Assembly: GCA_029265085.1 (NCBI GenBank)
Contig: JAJUJY010000197.1
Span: forward strand, 1-7,051
DNA: 7,051 nt
Direction: 5' to 3'
Origin: Chloroflexota bacterium
GTDB taxonomy: Bacteria; Chloroflexota; Anaerolineae; Anaerolineales; Anaerolineaceae
A program made the position numbers and the translations under genes. Below the pieces are notes generated by a model that saw nothing but the letters and a program-made list of their open reading frames with translations, was not told where the DNA came from and searched no databases. This document shows, in pieces, positions 1 to 6,397 of this stretch; position 1 is the stretch's first letter, and the number at the start of each line of letters is the position of its first letter.

Positions 1-2
1 AA

Positions 3-1508
3 AATAACCACCTTAAAGAAGGTACTGCCATGATTTTGGCGCGCCTGGCTCAAATGCATCTTGAGTTGGGACATATTCAACAAGCGACTGACTATATTGT
101 GCAAAGTTTAAATCTGGGGGAACCGATTGCCTCTCCAGAAATTCTTGCGTATTCCTATCTGACTGCTGCGCGGATTGCTCGTTTGCAAGGAAATTTTGAG
201 CAAGCGGTTGGTTACCATCAATCCGCTGCCAGGCTTGCACCAAAAGGCGGCTTTTTTGAAAGAGCCAACCTGGCGGAGCGCATGCTGCTTTATGTAGTTT
301 CGGATGAGTTTGGTGTAGTTGAAAGTTGGGCGGCTGAATCCGGTTTGACCATTGAATCGGCTGAGTTTACCGGAGATGAAAGCTATCTGGTATTGGCAAG
401 GCTATACCTTCGTCAGGGTAAATATCTTCAAGCTGTAACGGTGTATGAAAAAATCTTAGCCCAATCATCAGAAAACGATTGGCGTATGGCGATCCAGCAG
501 ATTACCCCCTGGCTTGCAATGGCTCAACAACTGGTTGGTTTGAATGAAAAAGCCAGCTTAACTTTTGCCCAGGCAATACAAATTTCCGCCCAAAATGGCT
601 TTTGTCTGGCCTTTTTGGAAATGAGCCAGATATTTCCGGCTGAAATAACCGAGATGTTGACTCAGGCGCAAAAACAGGCAGCCACATCCAAACAGGCAGC
701 TGTCTTGTTAGAAATGGTGAAAATACGCCAACGATCTGGTGAACCTGTGCCAGGCAGTCATCCTGATCCATCGCCGGATTTAACCAACCGAATCGAGGTC
801 AGGGTCTTTGGTGGTTTGCGGGTTTTTCGGGGTGGTTTGGAACTTGCGAAAAAAGGCTGGCGTACAGAACGCGCCCGAGAACTCATGGCGTATTTTGCGG
901 TAAATTACCAGGAGCCTGTGCTTTTGGAAACTCTGCTCGAAACCTTTTGGCCGGGACGCTCCCCTAACGAAGCCCGCCGGCTGCTGCATACGAATATGTA
1001 TTACCTGCGCCGTACACTTCTAAAATCGAATGAAGACCTGGAACTATTTATTTATCGTTCTGGTGTATATACACTCAATCTGCAGCATTTTTGGATTGAC
1101 TTGAAAGAATTCGATGATTTGGCAAATAAAAATAATAATTCACAAGCTTTGATGCAGGCTGCTGCTTTATCAAATGGGGAATGTCTTGCAGGAATGTATG
1201 ATAGTTGGGTGCTGGATTTTCAGCACCGATATGACATAAAAAAAATAGATATATTTTCTCGGTTAGCCCACTTGACTGCGAAAACCGGAAACCTGGCTGA
1301 TGCTTGTACTTATGCAAATAAAATTCTTGAGATTGATCCTTTCCATGAAACGACCGTACGCCAGTTGATGAGCTGGTATCTGGCATTAGGAGATCAGCCG
1401 GCAGCGTACCAGTGTTATGAGACGTTGCGGATTAAATTGGCTGACGAGATGGGTATCACTCCAAGCCAGGATACAATCCGCATTGCCAGTTTAATCGCCA
1501 AAGAATAA
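3..1508 (+). CDS. TPR/BTAD-domain transcriptional regulator (MalT/SARP-like), 5' end outside window
   Basis: This is the C-terminal part of a DNA-binding regulator. The first ATG is at 30, but the frame stays open to the left edge, and the codons before that ATG (ending HLKEGTA) continue a TPR-like helix. The true start is therefore probably upstream. Numbered from the ATG at 30, residues 1-235 are degenerate TPR helix pairs (for example LAQMHLELGHIQQATDY and LARLYLRQGKYLQAVTVYE). A proline-rich linker follows (about 240-252), then an OmpR-type winged helix (about 255-350, beginning IEVRVFGGLRVF and including the helix around ARRLLHTNMYYLRRTLL). The rest is a BTAD domain (about 355-490) with its typical ending ALGDQPAAYQCYETLR and ADEMGITPSQDT. 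Relatives often carry an N-terminal STAND-type ATPase that senses a ligand; that part, if present, is outside the window. It lies 153 bases upstream of the metabolic operon on the same strand, so control of that operon is plausible but unproven. Family assignment is firm; the inducer is unknown. Confidence 0.88.
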   Translation, partial: NNHLKEGTAMILARLAQMHLELGHIQQATDYIVQSLNLGEPIASPEILAYSYLTAARIARLQGNFEQAVGYHQSAARLAPKGGFFERANLAERMLLYVVSDEFGVVESWAAESGLTIESAEFTGDESYLVLARLYLRQGKYLQAVTVYEKILAQSSENDWRMAIQQITPWLAMAQQLVGLNEKASLTFAQAIQISAQNGFCLAFLEMSQIFPAEITEMLTQAQKQAATSKQAAVLLEMVKIRQRSGEPVPGSHPDPSPDLTNRIEVRVFGGLRVFRGGLELAKKGWRTERARELMAYFAVNYQEPVLLETLLETFWPGRSPNEARRLLHTNMYYLRRTLLKSNEDLELFIYRSGVYTLNLQHFWIDLKEFDDLANKNNNSQALMQAAALSNGECLAGMYDSWVLDFQHRYDIKKIDIFSRLAHLTAKTGNLADACTYANKILEIDPFHETTVRQLMSWYLALGDQPAAYQCYETLRIKLADEMGITPSQDTIRIASLIAKE

Positions 1509-1546
1509 TTGTAAAAAGATCCAAATAAAAAAAAACGAAGAAGTAA

Positions 1547-1580
1547 AACAGACCGGTAGCGCTTGCAAAACCGGTTTGTT
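1547..1580 (+). terminator. ACCGGT hairpin after the regulator gene, possible terminator or operator
   Basis: The arms 1547-1557 (AACAGACCGGT) and 1570-1580 (ACCGGTTTGTT) pair over 11 positions with one G-U wobble, around a 12-base loop. It begins 38 bases after the regulator stop codon. On the + strand the downstream sequence is only moderately T-rich, so it would be a weak intrinsic terminator. On the - strand a run of nine T lies beyond it (complement of A 1527-1535). It could terminate the regulator transcript, fold in a leader RNA, or be a protein-binding site, because its right part is the palindrome AAACCGGTTT. Confidence 0.4.
1568..1577. promoter_or_regulatory. AAACCGGTTT palindrome, candidate LacI-type operator
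   Basis: This is a perfect 10-base palindrome with a central CG step, the form typical of LacI/GalR-family operators. A second ACCGGT box lies at 1552-1557, 18 bases away centre to centre. It sits about 85-95 bases before the deacetylase start, where a promoter for the operon would be expected. No LacI-family gene is in the window, so the regulator is unknown. The same bases also form the right arm of the hairpin, so the two readings compete. Confidence 0.3.
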
Positions 1581-1645
1581 GAGTCTTGTTTACTGATTGT
1601 TGATTGAATTCCATTATTCTCTTTTTGTCCTATCCAACCCAACCC

Positions 1646-1653
1646 AAAAGGAG
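1646..1653 (+). promoter_or_regulatory. Ribosome binding site fixing the deacetylase start
   Basis: AAAAGGAG lies only 2 bases before the ATG at 1656 but 8 bases before the in-frame ATG at 1662. The second ATG is therefore the better start, giving a protein that begins MELKRLIIRGDD. Confidence 0.7.
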
Positions 1654-1661
1654 AAATGCAA

Positions 1662-2555
1662 ATGGAATTGAAACGGTTAATCATTCGTGGTGATGATTTG
1701 GGATATTCTCATACCATCAATATGGGTTTTCGCAAGCTGGCAGAACGCGGTGTGGTGTCTGCATGGTCAATTATGGCTCCATGCCCCTGGTTTATGGAAG
1801 CTGTTGATCTGGCCAAAGATTTCCCCGAAGTTGATTTAGGCATGCATTTGACCTTAAATGCAGAAATGCAGGGTTACCGGTATGGGCCTGTCTTAGGCGC
1901 CAGCCGGGTTCCCTCACTGGTGGATCGAAATGGCTATTTCTTTCCAACACCTCTCAGTTTCATTGACCAAAAACCAAAGAAAGAAGAAGTTGAAGCGGAA
2001 CTGCGTGCACAAATCGAGCGGGTATTAGCTTCCGGCTTGAATCTGCGATACATTGATAACAGCCACAATAACAACCTGCACGTCTTCCCTGAAATGAATG
2101 AGATTGCGAACCGCCTGATCGAAGAATATAAACTGATGGTCTCGCCCTTTATTTTTGATCCCACCCAAAATGTTTTGGCGATGGCACAACCAACTTGTGA
2201 ATCAAAATTGGAAGCCTATAAAGCATGGTTGGCTCTTCCCAAAGATCCGAATACATACAGTTTTATTTGCATTCACCCCTGGCTGGATACTTCGGAAGCA
2301 AAAGCGCTCAAGCTGAACACAGAGTTTGATATCGCCATGCTGCAGGCGTTTATCCCGCATAGTATTGGCGAAACTGCGGCCTTGCTCACCGATGAATTTA
2401 AAACCGCGTTGAATGAACTGGGTTACACCATTGTGCGCTATCGTGATTTGCCTGAAAACATGCAGACCCATTCATTACAACTCTGGCCGCGTGAGGTCAA
2501 TCTTCAGATGATGGCTATGGTTGGGGCATCCCCAGAATTACTTGCTAAGCTCTAA
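1662..2555 (+). CDS. YdjC/ChbG-family carbohydrate deacetylase
   Basis: Predicted cytoplasmic metal-dependent deacetylase of 297 residues, of usual family length. Characterised relatives such as ChbG remove an acetyl group from N-acetylated sugars such as diacetylchitobiose. Visible signatures are the N-terminal Asp pair (D11, D12 in IIRGDDLGYSHTIN), H62 in LGMHLTL, a second metal-ligand region at D132-H140 (IDNSHNNNLHVFP), and H205 in the late FICIHPW segment. The D11/H62/H135 spacing fits the metal triad of the family as I know it. The third motif is looser than the usual DSHHHVH-like form, so H135 and H140 both remain possible ligands. The start at 1662 is chosen by ribosome binding site spacing; an ATG at 1656 would add two residues. 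It is the first gene of the operon, 14 bases before the transporter, so its substrate is probably the sugar derivative that the transporter imports. The exact substrate is unknown. Confidence 0.88.
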   Translation: MELKRLIIRGDDLGYSHTINMGFRKLAERGVVSAWSIMAPCPWFMEAVDLAKDFPEVDLGMHLTLNAEMQGYRYGPVLGASRVPSLVDRNGYFFPTPLSFIDQKPKKEEVEAELRAQIERVLASGLNLRYIDNSHNNNLHVFPEMNEIANRLIEEYKLMVSPFIFDPTQNVLAMAQPTCESKLEAYKAWLALPKDPNTYSFICIHPWLDTSEAKALKLNTEFDIAMLQAFIPHSIGETAALLTDEFKTALNELGYTIVRYRDLPENMQTHSLQLWPREVNLQMMAMVGASPELLAKL

Positions 2556-2557
2556 AA

Positions 2558-2564
2558 AAGAGGA
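2558..2564 (+). promoter_or_regulatory. Ribosome binding site of the GPH transporter
   Basis: AAGAGGA starts just after the deacetylase stop codon. Its GAGG core ends 6 bases before the ATG at 2570 but only 3 bases before the in-frame GTG at 2567, so the ATG is preferred. Confidence 0.6.
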
Positions 2565-2569
2565 ATGTG

Positions 2570-3940
2570 ATGAAACAATCCACGCTCCGGCACCGTTTTT
2601 TATACGGGATAGGTTATATGGGTGTACTGGTAAGCGGCATTCTATTTCAAAATTTTGTCACTTATTACTACATCCAGCATGTTAAACTCAATCCTGCCTG
2701 GATAGGGATTGGATTTGGGATTGTAAGCGTCTGGGAAGCGGTTATTGCTCCTTTTGTAGGCTATATCTCTGACCGCACCCATACACGTTGGGGCCGCCGG
2801 GTACCGTACGTTGTGGTGGGCATCCCACTCATGGCGATTTTCCTCTGCCTGTTGTTCAATCCGGCCTTTAATGCCAGCCAACCCGTGCTGGCTATGGCCT
2901 GGTTCATCACCACCGTTTTCGTCTTCGACAGCATTTTTATGGTCATCGACGTGAATTGGCAGGCAGTCAATGCGGAAATGAACGTTGATCTTCCGTCTCG
3001 CTCTCAACAAGGGGCAATTGTTGGGGTTCTCTCAATGGTTGGTGTGGCAGCCGCAGCTTCAGCAACATTACCCCTGGCTGAAAAATTTGGCTGGCCGAAT
3101 ACCGCCATCTTTATTGCCCTTTTCTCAACGGTGGTTGGTTTGATCGGTGTAGCTGGATTAAAGGAAAACCCGTCTTTTTCCACCAAGCAGCCTTTAGGAT
3201 TAAAAGATGCTATTCGGTACACTGTCAGCTACAAGCCGAGTCTTTTTTATCTTGGTCTGGCCACCCTGATAAAAATTGCCATGTTCTCGATTTCAACCAT
3301 GATCCCGTTATTTGCGGTGTGGGTGCTGGCAATTCCAGAAGGGCAAAGCGGAATTTTGCTGTTAGCCAGTTCTGGGGGAATGCTAATCTGTTTCCCATTT
3401 GCGGCCATGTTGGTCAATAAAGTTGGTCCGCGCAAGGCAATTTTGGCTGGATTCACAATTACGTTGCTTCCTGCTTTGGTGTTATTGTTCCCATTGACCA
3501 ATTTCCCATTGATCGTTGGGCTGTTTGGCTGCCTGGCAATTGGTTTTTCCTTACTCATGATGGGACAAATGATTTTACTTTCGGATGTGATTGATGCGGA
3601 TGCTGTTCATGTTGGTCAGCGCCGCGAAGGTATTTACAACAGCGCGTATGCGTTCGTCCAGAAGATTGGAGCGTTTATTTTTAGTGTCACAATGGGGATT
3701 GTACTTGGCGCGGTTGGTTTCCAGTCCAGCCTCAATGCGCAAACTCCACAGGCTTTGGCAGCCATCAAAGGATTGACCATCGGTGCACCTATTTTGGTGA
3801 GTTTGTTAGGCATTTTGCTCAATTTGAAGTACCCAATCAGCGATGCGGAAGCCAAACTTATTCGCGAGAAAGCAATCCAACAGCGCAAAGAGTTTGCTGA
3901 ATCATCCAATGAGCAGGTGTTGAATCCAGAAGTGGTGTAA
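2570..3940 (+). CDS. GPH-family (MelB-like) MFS sugar/cation symporter
   Basis: Inner-membrane transporter of 456 residues with about twelve hydrophobic helices, the normal size for glycoside-pentoside-hexuronide:cation symporters. The diagnostic cytoplasmic loop after helix 2 is present (YISDRTHTRWGRRVPY, residues 65-80). So is a helix 4 Asp (D127 in MVIDVNWQAVNAEM) that aligns with the MelB helix IV cation-site Asp. By hand alignment the helix 2 cation site, WDAINDP in MelB, reads WEAVIAP here (W55-P61): one Asp has become Glu56, the other Ala60, and Asn has become Ile59. Na+ coupling is therefore doubtful; proton coupling or facilitated transport is possible. The C-terminal tail (about 430-456) is charged and cytoplasmic. 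It lies between the deacetylase and kinase genes, so it probably imports the operon's substrate, most likely a glycoside or sugar acid. Family call is firm; substrate is unknown. Confidence 0.9.
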   Translation: MKQSTLRHRFLYGIGYMGVLVSGILFQNFVTYYYIQHVKLNPAWIGIGFGIVSVWEAVIAPFVGYISDRTHTRWGRRVPYVVVGIPLMAIFLCLLFNPAFNASQPVLAMAWFITTVFVFDSIFMVIDVNWQAVNAEMNVDLPSRSQQGAIVGVLSMVGVAAAASATLPLAEKFGWPNTAIFIALFSTVVGLIGVAGLKENPSFSTKQPLGLKDAIRYTVSYKPSLFYLGLATLIKIAMFSISTMIPLFAVWVLAIPEGQSGILLLASSGGMLICFPFAAMLVNKVGPRKAILAGFTITLLPALVLLFPLTNFPLIVGLFGCLAIGFSLLMMGQMILLSDVIDADAVHVGQRREGIYNSAYAFVQKIGAFIFSVTMGIVLGAVGFQSSLNAQTPQALAAIKGLTIGAPILVSLLGILLNLKYPISDAEAKLIREKAIQQRKEFAESSNEQVLNPEVV

Positions 3941-3948
3941 AACGTTGT

Positions 3949-3957
3949 AAAGGCAGG
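3949..3957 (+). promoter_or_regulatory. Ribosome binding site of the APH-fold kinase
   Basis: AAAGGCAGG holds two weak Shine-Dalgarno elements. They lie 10 and 6 bases before the GTG at 3964, but only 4 and 0 bases before the in-frame TTG at 3958. The GTG start is therefore favoured. Confidence 0.5.
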
Positions 3958-3963
3958 TTGAAC

Positions 3964-4977
3964 GTGATCGATATCGAACAGCGAGAAGAATTGCTGCGAT
4001 ATCTCCGCTCAGAGGGGTGGATCTATCCGGACGAAGAGCCGCAGATCCGCCCCCTTTCTGGCGGGGTTTCCAGCCGAACGGTTTGGGTCGGGCGGGAAAA
4101 TGGGACCGCCTGGGTTTTAAAGCAATCGTTAGAAAAATTACGGGTTGCAGTGGATTGGTATAGTGATCCGCAGCGGATTCATCGAGAAGCCTTAGGGATT
4201 CGTTGGTTAGAAAAGATGGCACCTCCGTGTACGATTACCCCGTTAATTTTTGAAGATCACCAGGACCATATTTTGGCGATGCAGGCGGTGCCAAAACCGC
4301 ATGCAAACTTTAAAGAACTTCTATTAAATGGGCAGTTAAACCTGGAGCAAATTGCTCAATTTGCGGCCATTTTGGGGACGATCCATCGAGAATCCAGCCT
4401 GCGGCGTAAGGATGTGGAGCCAGTCTTTGCAGACCGGCGCTTTTTTGAAACCTTGCGGATTGAGCCGTATTATGCATATACCGCTGCCCAGGTGCCGGAG
4501 TCTGCTGGTTTTTATGCAGATTTGATTGAAGACACCAGAAAGCAATCCTTGAGCCTGGTACATGGTGATTTCAGTCCGAAAAATATTTTGGTTCATTCTG
4601 GACGGTTGATTTTACTGGATCATGAAGTGATCCATTTTGGTGACCCGGCTTTTGACCTGGGTTTCTCGCTAACCCATTTGTTGAGTAAGGCAATCCATGT
4701 TCCATGTCAGCGAGAGGAATTTTGCCTGTCAGCCAAGTATTACTGGCAAATATACCGAAAAGTATTAGGCCGGACAGGTTGGGAAACGGCTCTTGAACCG
4801 AGGGTAGTTCGTCATACCCTGGGGTGTTTACTCGCAAGGGTTGCAGGCCGCTCCCCGCTAGAGTATTTAAGTCCTCAGGAACGAGGATATCAAAAAAGTG
4901 CTGCGCTCAAAATGATGCAGCAGTCAATTAATAAAGTGGATGATTTGATTAATATTTTTATTCATGATTTGGAGTAA
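3964..4977 (+). CDS. APH-family small-molecule kinase (aminoglycoside phosphotransferase fold)
   Basis: Predicted cytoplasmic ATP-dependent kinase of 337 residues. Numbered from the GTG at 3964, it has a nucleotide loop (LSGGVSSRTVWV, 31-42), the ATP-binding lysine K53 (VLKQ), a likely partner glutamate E75 (HREALGI), the catalytic loop HGDFSPKNIL (200-209, catalytic D202, metal ligand N207), the metal Asp D219 (LLDHE) and the conserved GDPAFDLGF (226-234). The APH fold covers drug kinases but also kinases for choline, homoserine, methylthioribose, N-acetylhexosamine and other metabolites. The KQSLEKLRV stretch after the lysine faintly recalls methylthioribose kinase, a resemblance from memory only. 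The setting, after a sugar transporter and 2 bases before an enolase homologue, argues for a catabolic metabolite kinase rather than an antibiotic resistance enzyme. A product such as a 2-phosphorylated hydroxy acid would suit the next gene, but that is inference. An in-frame TTG at 3958 would add two residues. Confidence 0.85.
   Translation: MIDIEQREELLRYLRSEGWIYPDEEPQIRPLSGGVSSRTVWVGRENGTAWVLKQSLEKLRVAVDWYSDPQRIHREALGIRWLEKMAPPCTITPLIFEDHQDHILAMQAVPKPHANFKELLLNGQLNLEQIAQFAAILGTIHRESSLRRKDVEPVFADRRFFETLRIEPYYAYTAAQVPESAGFYADLIEDTRKQSLSLVHGDFSPKNILVHSGRLILLDHEVIHFGDPAFDLGFSLTHLLSKAIHVPCQREEFCLSAKYYWQIYRKVLGRTGWETALEPRVVRHTLGCLLARVAGRSPLEYLSPQERGYQKSAALKMMQQSINKVDDLINIFIHDLE
4971..4974 (+). 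promoter_or_regulatory. Ribosome binding site of the enolase homologue, inside the kinase gene
   Basis: GGAG overlaps the last two sense codons of the kinase. It lies 5 bases before the ATG at 4980 and 8 bases before the ATG at 4983, so either start works. With only 2 bases between stop and start, translational coupling of kinase and enolase homologue is likely. Confidence 0.6.
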
Positions 4978-4979
4978 GA

Positions 4980-6251
4980 ATGATGTCTCACATTAAAAAT
5001 CTTAGTGGACGAGAAATATTAGACAGCCGAGGCCGGCCAACCATCGAGGCGGCCTGTACGCTGGCAAGTGGAGCGAGCGCAAGTGCATCCGTTCCGTCAG
5101 GAGCTTCGACCGGCACGGCCGAGGCGTTGGAATTACGGGACCGAGATCCGAACCGTTTTCATGGTTTAGGTTGCTTGAAAGCAGTCAGTCACATTAACAA
5201 TGAAATACAGCAGGCAGCCGCGGGGCGGTCCTTTGAGTCACAAGCAGACCTGGATCAAATTTTACTTACAATGGATGGAACGCCAAATAAATCAATTTTA
5301 GGCGCAAATGCCATCCTGGCCGTATCGCTTGCGTATGCGCGGGCTGCTGCAATGGAACAAAGAATCCCCTTATACCAATATTTCGCAAATATGAATGAGC
5401 AGCCGGCAGTTGCTTTACCTTGTTTAACGGTAAATTTGTTTAGTGGTGGTAAACATGCGGGTGGACAGGTGGAGGTGCAGGATGTTTTGATTGTCCCTAC
5501 TGCCCCAACGATCAAAGAAGGATTAGCCCAGGTGTATGCAGTTTACCAGGCTGCCGCGAAATTAATTGCAAATAAATATCAGATGCGGCCGCTGACCGCG
5601 GATGAAGGCGGTCTTGCACCGAACTTCCCCTGCAATGAGGCGATGTTGGCGGATGCGGTGGAGTCGATTCAGTTGGCTGGACTGGTCCCCGGAAAAGATG
5701 TATGCCTGGCTGTGGATGTTGCTTCCAGTCATTTTTTTGAGGGCGGCCGGTATCAGATTGGAGGAATGTCCTTAGATAGTAATGGGATGGTTGATATGCT
5801 GGCACATTGGATTGAAAAATATCCAATCGTCAGTATTGAAGATGGGCTTGCCGAAGAGGATTGGGATAATTGGCCTTGGCTAAATCAGCGGCTAGGATTG
5901 CGAACATTAATCATGGGGGATGATTTCTTGTGTACCAATCCTGGCCGAATTCAACGAGCAGCAGATACACGTTCAGCAAATGCGTTGTTACTCAAAGTTA
6001 ATCAGATTGGAACGCTCACGGAAGCTCATCAGGCCTATTGTTTGGCACGTTCAGCTGGGTGGATGGTGACCGTTAGCGCACGTAGTGGGGAAACAGAAGA
6101 CAATTGGTTGGCTGATCTGGCGGTTGGTTGGGGTGGAGATCAAATTAAAATTGGCTCTATTACTCATTCTGAACGGTTGGCTAAATATAATCGTCTATTA
6201 CAAATAGAATTAGAGACCGGATTACCGGGATCGTTACCCAAAAATAACTGA
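4980..6251 (+). CDS. Enolase-family protein with altered active site
   Basis: 423 residues, standard length for enolase (2-phosphoglycerate to phosphoenolpyruvate). Numbered from the ATG at 4980, it has the N-terminal REILDSRGRPTIE (11-23), the mobile loop SGASTG (40-45), H159 in GGKHAG, the proton-donor E209 in DEGGLAPN, Mg ligands D246 (AVDVASS), E287 (SIEDG) and D314 (GDD), the general base K339 (LLLKVNQIGTLTE), R368-S369, and K390 (QIKIGS). These align almost number for number with canonical enolases. Several normally invariant positions differ: the active-site His of HRSGE is A367 (SARSGETED), the Glu of QEF is D168 (VQDVLI), SEF is S250-H251-F252, IEDP is IEDG, and QIKTGS is QIKIGS. It is clearly a divergent paralogue rather than a decayed gene, since the frame is intact and the core catalytic pair is kept. 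It may act on a 2-phospho-acid made by the adjacent kinase. A weak glycolytic enolase cannot be excluded, so the gene symbol eno is withheld. An ATG at 4983 is an alternative start. Confidence 0.85.
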   Translation: MMSHIKNLSGREILDSRGRPTIEAACTLASGASASASVPSGASTGTAEALELRDRDPNRFHGLGCLKAVSHINNEIQQAAAGRSFESQADLDQILLTMDGTPNKSILGANAILAVSLAYARAAAMEQRIPLYQYFANMNEQPAVALPCLTVNLFSGGKHAGGQVEVQDVLIVPTAPTIKEGLAQVYAVYQAAAKLIANKYQMRPLTADEGGLAPNFPCNEAMLADAVESIQLAGLVPGKDVCLAVDVASSHFFEGGRYQIGGMSLDSNGMVDMLAHWIEKYPIVSIEDGLAEEDWDNWPWLNQRLGLRTLIMGDDFLCTNPGRIQRAADTRSANALLLKVNQIGTLTEAHQAYCLARSAGWMVTVSARSGETEDNWLADLAVGWGGDQIKIGSITHSERLAKYNRLLQIELETGLPGSLPKNN

Positions 6252-6285
6252 AAGAAATCAATTTTTTCGGATTCTTTCTGTTTTT
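6250..6285 (+). terminator. Intrinsic terminator of the four-gene operon
   Basis: GAAAGAAATC (6250-6259) pairs with GATTCTTTC (6270-6278) over nine base pairs with one bulged A. A 10-base loop separates the arms, and a T-rich tract (TGTTTTT, 6279-6285) follows. The stem begins inside the enolase stop codon. It is AT-rich and so of moderate strength, but its position is right for the operon end. Confidence 0.6.
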
Positions 6286-6296
6286 CGATCAAAATA

Positions 6297-6311
6297 TGCT
6301 ATAGTGATAAT
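6297..6311 (+). promoter_or_regulatory. Candidate extended -10 promoter for the BMP gene
   Basis: TGCTATAGT (6297-6305) is an extended -10 element with five of six bases matching TATAAT. GATAAT at 6306-6311 is an overlapping alternative. No convincing -35 box is seen 16-18 bases upstream, which extended -10 promoters can tolerate. Transcription would begin near 6312-6318, giving a leader of about 85-90 bases. Confidence 0.45.
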
Positions 6312-6317
6312 GTATTC

Positions 6318-6327
6318 AAATCGATTT
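6318..6327. promoter_or_regulatory. AAATCGATTT palindrome next to the promoter
   Basis: A perfect 10-base palindrome with a central CG step sits just downstream of the candidate -10 element, where a repressor would block initiation. Its shape (A-rich half, CG centre, T-rich half) matches the AAACCGGTTT site at 1568-1577. An AT-rich palindrome of this length can also arise by chance. Confidence 0.3.
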
Positions 6328-6355
6328 CTGACAATTTGCTTTGGTTGCTTCAGTT

Positions 6356-6387
6356 GGCCTGACGTCCTGTCAGGCCTGTTTTTTTTT
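6356..6387 (+). terminator. Strong intrinsic terminator hairpin in the BMP gene leader
   Basis: GGCCTGAC (6356-6363) and GTCAGGCC (6369-6376) form a perfect 8-base-pair GC-rich stem with a 5-base loop. TG and then nine T (6379-6387) follow. It ends only 3 bases before the AGGAGGG ribosome binding site. It may be a backup terminator for the upstream operon. If the promoter at 6297 is real, it is a transcription attenuator in the leader. Confidence 0.75.
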
Positions 6388-6390
6388 CTC

Positions 6391-6397
6391 AGGAGGG
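6391..6397 (+). promoter_or_regulatory. Strong ribosome binding site of the BMP gene
   Basis: AGGAGGG ends 4 bases before the ATG at 6402 and is the best Shine-Dalgarno match in the window. It supports this start over later in-frame ATG codons such as the one encoding residue 41. Confidence 0.75.

Noticed and set aside
1527..1535. Run of nine A as a frameshift or slippage site
   Set aside because: It lies in non-coding sequence after the regulator stop codon, so no coding consequence is expected.
1586..1620. Possible promoter TTGTTT ... TATTCT ahead of the deacetylase gene
   Set aside because: The spacing of 23 bases between the boxes is too long and closer -35 alternatives are too short; a promoter is expected here but I cannot place it.
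3902..4222. Open frame of 106 codons on the - strand
   Set aside because: It is a shadow of the transporter end and kinase start, with no recognisable domain and no promoter or ribosome binding site.
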